Source: Bacteroidales bacterium
Lineage (GTDB): Bacteria > Bacteroidota > Bacteroidia > Bacteroidales > VadinHA17
NCBI GenBank assembly: GCA_003157055.1
Contig: PMIG01000128.1
Span: forward strand, 1 to 9,526
Direction of reading: 5' to 3'
DNA: 9,526 nt
Shown here: in pieces, positions 6,662 through 9,526 of the stretch
Position numbering within the stretch: position 1 is the stretch's first letter
How the letters are laid out: each line of letters opens with the position of its first letter
Translations under genes and position numbers: made by a program
The notes under the pieces: generated by a model
Databases searched by the model: none
Seen by the model: only the letters and a program-made list of their open reading frames with translations
What the model was told of the DNA's origin: nothing

Positions 6662-7632
6662 GACTTCACCTCCTTCTTTTCATCTGACTTGCCATCTTCA
6701 GAAGTCTCTGCAATCATTTTTGTATTATCTACAAATTTCCATGAATTGTTAAAATGCTCTTCATTCTCAGCCGGATCAGGTTTATATTTTGCAAATTTCA
6801 CCAGGTCGGAGCCATTAAGTATTGTCTTAAGAAGCATATAATACTCATCTTTTTTGAAACCTGTCTTCAGGAGAGCTTCAAGAGTCTCAGAAGTTGTCAT
6901 TTCCAGAGAGCATATTCCAAACCTGTTCTCGAGGTACTCCCTTAATATCTCTGTAAGCCTTGTATAATAGTATTTCAGTTCGCCCTTTTGCCATAGCTGC
7001 TCCTCTTTAAGCTTTTCCAGCTCGCGGAATGCAATAATATGGGCAGGATCAGGATTTTTAACTGGCTCTTCACCTATTTTATTCTTTCTAAGCTTTCTGA
7101 AAAGCAATACAGCTCCCCAGGCAAGTGCTGCAGCAAGAACCAGGGCTATTATCCATGGAAGTAACTCGCCAAAAGAGACAGGTGCCCTATAAGGCTTTAT
7201 TATGTCGAATATTTTAGCGGTTGTATCTGGTGGAGCAATTTTCACCCTCATTACCTGAAGAGGAGAATAATCTGAATAAAATCTTTTTATGCCGGCATCA
7301 TCTTTTATCTCGGCATAGACCGGAGGAACCTGATAAAATCCTGAATCGAAAGATGTTACAAGATACTTTCTTGTTATTTTCACCATTTTATCCGGCATCA
7401 TAAGGCTATCGGCAGAAGGCCCCGAGACTATTTCAATGTTTTTACACAGTGTATCCTTAAGTGTTTTGAAGGATACAGGAATTGCGGTTGGTTTAATTAA
7501 GGTTAAAGTAAAATGCACCTGATCTCCGATAAATATCTTCGATGAATCGAAAGATGCAGTGACTTTTATATCCTGTCCTTCAGTTGATAAAATCAAGGAA
7601 AAAAAAGCGATTATTATAAATATTTTTCTCAT
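6658..7632 (-). CDS. BatD-like single-span membrane protein of the bat cluster
   Basis: This 324-residue protein has a signal peptide (1-19), a periplasmic region with one beta domain (about 21-135, starting DIKVTASFDSSKIFIGD), a transmembrane helix (about 159-178) followed by basic RKLRKNK, and a cytoplasmic helical domain (about 198-302). The cytoplasmic part aligns by eye with the BatD tail: YL then a Phe/Leu, Ile, a Thr, later LL/LK...G, and a closing KFAKYKP against BatD YARYSP. It therefore looks like a short BatD relative, and may fall near the DUF4381 type of protein often found beside MoxR and VWA genes. It starts 2 nt after the DUF58 gene and its stop overlaps batA (ATGA). The tail after residue 305 is charged and probably disordered. 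A role as a membrane partner of DUF58 or BatA is inferred from position only. Confidence 0.88.
   Translation of the reverse strand: MRKIFIIIAFFSLILSTEGQDIKVTASFDSSKIFIGDQVHFTLTLIKPTAIPVSFKTLKDTLCKNIEIVSGPSADSLMMPDKMVKITRKYLVTSFDSGFYQVPPVYAEIKDDAGIKRFYSDYSPLQVMRVKIAPPDTTAKIFDIIKPYRAPVSFGELLPWIIALVLAAALAWGAVLLFRKLRKNKIGEEPVKNPDPAHIIAFRELEKLKEEQLWQKGELKYYYTRLTEILREYLENRFGICSLEMTTSETLEALLKTGFKKDEYYMLLKTILNGSDLVKFAKYKPDPAENEEHFNNSWKFVDNTKMIAETSEDGKSDEKKEVKS
6666..6675 (-). promoter_or_regulatory. Near-perfect Shine-Dalgarno sequence for batA
   Basis: The minus strand reads AAGGAGGTGA, ten bases complementary to the conserved 3' end of 16S rRNA, with 7 nt between GGAGG and the batA ATG at 6661. 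It lies inside the last codons (Lys-Lys-Glu-Val-Lys) of the upstream gene. Most other starts here have little or no SD, as is usual in Bacteroidota, so this one stands out. Confidence 0.75.
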
Positions 7633-7634
7633 GA

Positions 7635-8498
7635 CTATCTGTTCTCGAACAGCTGAATAAGAGGTTTGACGTAATCTTCTCCGGTGCTTATAAATGCTGA
7701 ATCAACTGCACATCGTTTAAAAACAGATTTAATTTCAGCCATATGCAATTTCCACCATTCGTTATAGGCATTTCTTGCTGTTAACGAAGAGGTATCAATC
7801 CATCTTTCTGTTGCGGATTCAGAATCTGATACCTTGATCAATCCAACATCAGGAAGCGAGGTTTCCATCGGGTCATATATCTTTAGCGCTACAATATCGT
7901 GCTTGTTAGATGCAATTCTGAGAGCCTCCTCAAAACCAGGAGTAATAAAATCTGATATCACAAATGCGGTACATCTTTTTTTAATTGCGTTAGTAAGGTA
8001 TCTCAACGGCTCATCAAGACTGGTTTTGAGGCTTTCAGGCTTAAAATCGAGCAGTTCCCTGATAATTCTTAGAATATGCTTTCTTCCCTTCTGTGGCCTT
8101 ATGAATTTTTCTACCTTATCGGAGAAAAATATCACACCTATTTTATCGTTGTTGAAGATTGCCGAGAATGAGATTACAGCAGCGACCTCAGTCATTACGT
8201 CTCGCTTATAGTTTACTTTAGTTCCGAAAGAACCTGATCCGCTGACATCAATAAGAAGCATTACAGTCAACTCCCTCTCCTCCTCAAAAACCTTGACATA
8301 AGGATGATTGAGCCGTGCCGTAACATTCCAGTCGATGCTTCTTATGTCATCACCGTACTGGTATTCCCTTACTTCACTGAATTCTATTCCTCTTCCTTTG
8401 AAGGCACTATGGTATTCACCGGCAAAAATATGACGGGTCAGCCCTCGTGTTTTAATCTCAATCTTCCTGACTTTCTTTATCAGTTCAGTTGCTTCCAT
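7635..8498 (-). CDS. DUF58 family protein with VWA-like domain
   Basis: This 287-residue soluble protein has no signal peptide or membrane helix, so it is expected in the cytoplasm. It carries the DUF58 signature around 35-75, including GRGIEFSEVREYQYGDD and RSIDWNVTAR, followed directly by a VWA-like fold. The MIDAS triad is present (Asp84, Ser86, Ser88 in DVSGS), with Thr159 or Ser160 as the likely third-loop residue and Asp183 in VISDF. DUF58 genes are classic partners of moxR, and the protein is thought to be a VWA-type partner of the ATPase. The start overlaps the end of the upstream gene by 14 nt; a weak purine-rich stretch (GAGAAGAAAG) precedes the ATG. The conserved N-terminal length of the family supports this start. 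The next gene begins 2 nt after its TAG. Confidence 0.94.
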   Translation of the reverse strand: MEATELIKKVRKIEIKTRGLTRHIFAGEYHSAFKGRGIEFSEVREYQYGDDIRSIDWNVTARLNHPYVKVFEEERELTVMLLIDVSGSGSFGTKVNYKRDVMTEVAAVISFSAIFNNDKIGVIFFSDKVEKFIRPQKGRKHILRIIRELLDFKPESLKTSLDEPLRYLTNAIKKRCTAFVISDFITPGFEEALRIASNKHDIVALKIYDPMETSLPDVGLIKVSDSESATERWIDTSSLTARNAYNEWWKLHMAEIKSVFKRCAVDSAFISTGEDYVKPLIQLFENR

Positions 8499-8904
8499 CT
8501 TTCTTCTCAGGTTCTATTGTAAAATGGCTCGACCACAAATCATCATCCAGCATTATTATGCTTCGTCTTCTTCCAAGTGTATCGATCCATGTATTACCAT
8601 CAATAATTACATATCCTGAATTGAATTCCCTTACCTTCTCGTTTCTTGCTACCCTATTGCAAACCAGCCTGATACCTCTGCATACTGAATCTACATTAAG
8701 AAAAAACAATAGAGTCTGGCTATCATTGGCATCAGTATACTTAAGGTAACTGTACCTGTCGTTTACAACATTCTCAAGTGTCATCTCCTTATTGTTCTTT
8801 TTCATATAATCCTTAATTTCAGAACTTTTGTAGCCAATAAGATTCTGGCTTTGCCCGGAAACAGTAATTAAAATAAGGCTGAACAGAAAGAGACAGTTTC
8901 TCAT
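8485..8904 (-). CDS. Small exported protein of unknown function between moxR and the DUF58 gene
   Basis: This 139-residue protein has a signal peptide (about 1-19; a hydrophobic core, then VSGQSQ, with no lipobox Cys), so it should enter the periplasm or beyond. The mature part is about 120 residues of mixed alpha/beta pattern and includes SYLKYTDANDSQTLLFFLN (52-70), Cys75 and Cys82, which could form a disulfide, and a charged C-terminus (EPEKKDGSN). I do not recognise a family. The gene lies 9 nt after moxR, with AAGGA overlapping the moxR stop and 6 nt from its ATG, and overlaps the DUF58 start by 14 nt, so it is built into the operon rather than inserted by chance. That placement suggests an accessory part of the MoxR-Bat system, but no motif proves it. 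Signal peptide, SD and coupling make it very likely a real gene. Confidence 0.85.
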   Translation of the reverse strand: MRNCLFLFSLILITVSGQSQNLIGYKSSEIKDYMKKNNKEMTLENVVNDRYSYLKYTDANDSQTLLFFLNVDSVCRGIRLVCNRVARNEKVREFNSGYVIIDGNTWIDTLGRRRSIIMLDDDLWSSHFTIEPEKKDGSN

Positions 8905-8910
8905 TGCTAT

Positions 8911-8915
8911 TCCTT
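8911..8915 (-). promoter_or_regulatory. Shine-Dalgarno-like AAGGA for the small exported protein
   Basis: The minus strand reads TAAGGAATAGCAATG, where TAA is the moxR stop. AAGGA lies 6 nt before the ATG at 8904, a good spacing, and overlaps the moxR stop, which suggests translational coupling and supports this start. Confidence 0.5.
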
Positions 8916-9526
8916 AAGGAACCTCAACCACATTCAGAATCTCGGCGATGATCTTATCCTGATTGATGTTTTCAGCTTCAGCTTCATAAGTTAATCCGAT
9001 CCTGTGCCGCATTACATCAGGACAAATTGCCCTTATATCTTCAGGAATTACATAGCCCCTCCTTCGTATAAACGCGAATGCTTTGGCTGCAATCGCCAGA
9101 TTAATTGAAGCCCTGGGAGATGCCCCATAAGAGATCATGTTTTTAAAAACAGGAAGCCCGTATTTTTCTGGATTTCTTGTGGCAAAAACAATATTCAGGA
9201 TATAATTCTCAATCTTTTCATCCATATAGACTTCCCTTACAACATCCCTGGCCCTTAATATATCGGATGTATTCAGGACAGATCCTGTTTTTGGGAATTC
9301 CTTCGCCAGGTTTTCCCTTATAATAAGCTTCTCTTCTTCAATTGTGGGGTAATCGATCAGCACCTTCATCATGAATCTGTCGACCTGTGCTTCAGGCAGC
9401 GGATAAGTTCCTTCCTGTTCGATGGGGTTCTGAGTGGCGAGCACGAAGAAAGGAGCTGGAATCTCGAATTTCATTCCGCCGCTGGTCACATGCCGCTCCT
9501 GCATCGCCTCGAGAAGCGCGCTCTGG
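8914..9526 (-). CDS. moxR: MoxR-family AAA+ ATPase, 5' end cut by window edge
   Basis: The last 203 residues are visible and the frame is open to the window edge, beginning QSALLEAMQERHVT; the Walker A and Walker B motifs must lie just outside. Family members are about 320-330 residues, so roughly 120 are missing. Visible AAA+ features, counted from the first visible residue: sensor-1 Asn33 in VLATQNP (28-34), the GTYPLPEAQVDRFM segment (39-52) with the likely arginine finger Arg50, and sensor-2 Arg138 in YGASPRAS (133-140). A helical lid follows to the C-terminus, ending VVEVP. MoxR ATPases are thought to act like chaperones, using ATP hydrolysis to remodel or load complexes with VWA-domain proteins, which are encoded downstream here. 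The Met at 9504 is internal (within the conserved LLEAMQE), not the start. The promoter of the whole cluster is not in view. Confidence 0.96.
   Translation of the reverse strand, partial: QSALLEAMQERHVTSGGMKFEIPAPFFVLATQNPIEQEGTYPLPEAQVDRFMMKVLIDYPTIEEEKLIIRENLAKEFPKTGSVLNTSDILRARDVVREVYMDEKIENYILNIVFATRNPEKYGLPVFKNMISYGASPRASINLAIAAKAFAFIRRRGYVIPEDIRAICPDVMRHRIGLTYEAEAENINQDKIIAEILNVVEVP

Noticed and set aside
8304..8749. Overlapping plus-strand open frames of 72 and 86 codons
   Set aside because: Both are antisense to the DUF58 gene and the small exported protein gene, with no domain, signal or start evidence of their own.
1..9526. Search by eye for tRNA/rRNA, CRISPR repeats, insertion-sequence ends, phage or defence-system genes
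   Set aside because: None seen. The window is almost wholly filled by housekeeping-like envelope and metabolic genes with uniform strand and composition; nothing suggests recent transfer.

Overview
The window looks like chromosomal DNA from a member of the Bacteroidota. The evidence is a complete moxR-bat cluster including batC and batE, an SPII lipoprotein with a Lys-Lys after its lipobox Cys, moderately AT-rich DNA, and start codons that mostly lack a good Shine-Dalgarno (SD) sequence. The order or genus cannot be fixed from this sequence. Every supported gene lies on the minus strand, so transcription runs from high to low coordinates.

Region 9526 to 1232 is one tightly packed nine-gene cluster. 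In transcription order it holds: moxR (AAA+ ATPase, 5' end outside the window), a small exported protein of unknown function, a DUF58/VWA protein, a BatD-like single-span membrane protein, batA, batB, batC, batD and batE. Gaps and overlaps between neighbours, in order, are +9, -14, +2, -4, +12, +19, +14 and +3 nt, which strongly suggests one transcript. By family knowledge MoxR ATPases act with VWA partners, and the DUF58 protein, BatA and BatB all keep intact metal-ion-dependent adhesion site (MIDAS) residues. BatA and BatB are membrane anchored with their VWA domains probably on the cytoplasmic face. BatD and the 324-residue protein present beta domains to the periplasm and carry related cytoplasmic tails. 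BatC and BatE carry periplasmic TPRs, and BatE also an SH3-like domain. This fits an envelope-spanning, ATPase-linked assembly or stress system. The Bat (Bacteroides aerotolerance) proteins are known but their molecular job is not settled.

Region 1231 to 1166 is a 66-nt spacer that may hold a promoter. After it comes a second small transcription unit: a 139-residue lipoprotein (1165-746), then a Cys/Met-metabolism PLP enzyme overlapping it by 4 nt (ATGA) and running off the left edge of the window.

I see no RNA genes, mobile elements, CRISPR arrays, convincing terminators or gene-free stretches over 300 nt. I do not see a wholly new system. The least explained parts are the two non-Bat members of the cluster (8485-8904 and 6658-7632), the related domains in BatD and the 324-residue protein, and an unusually perfect SD sequence in front of batA.
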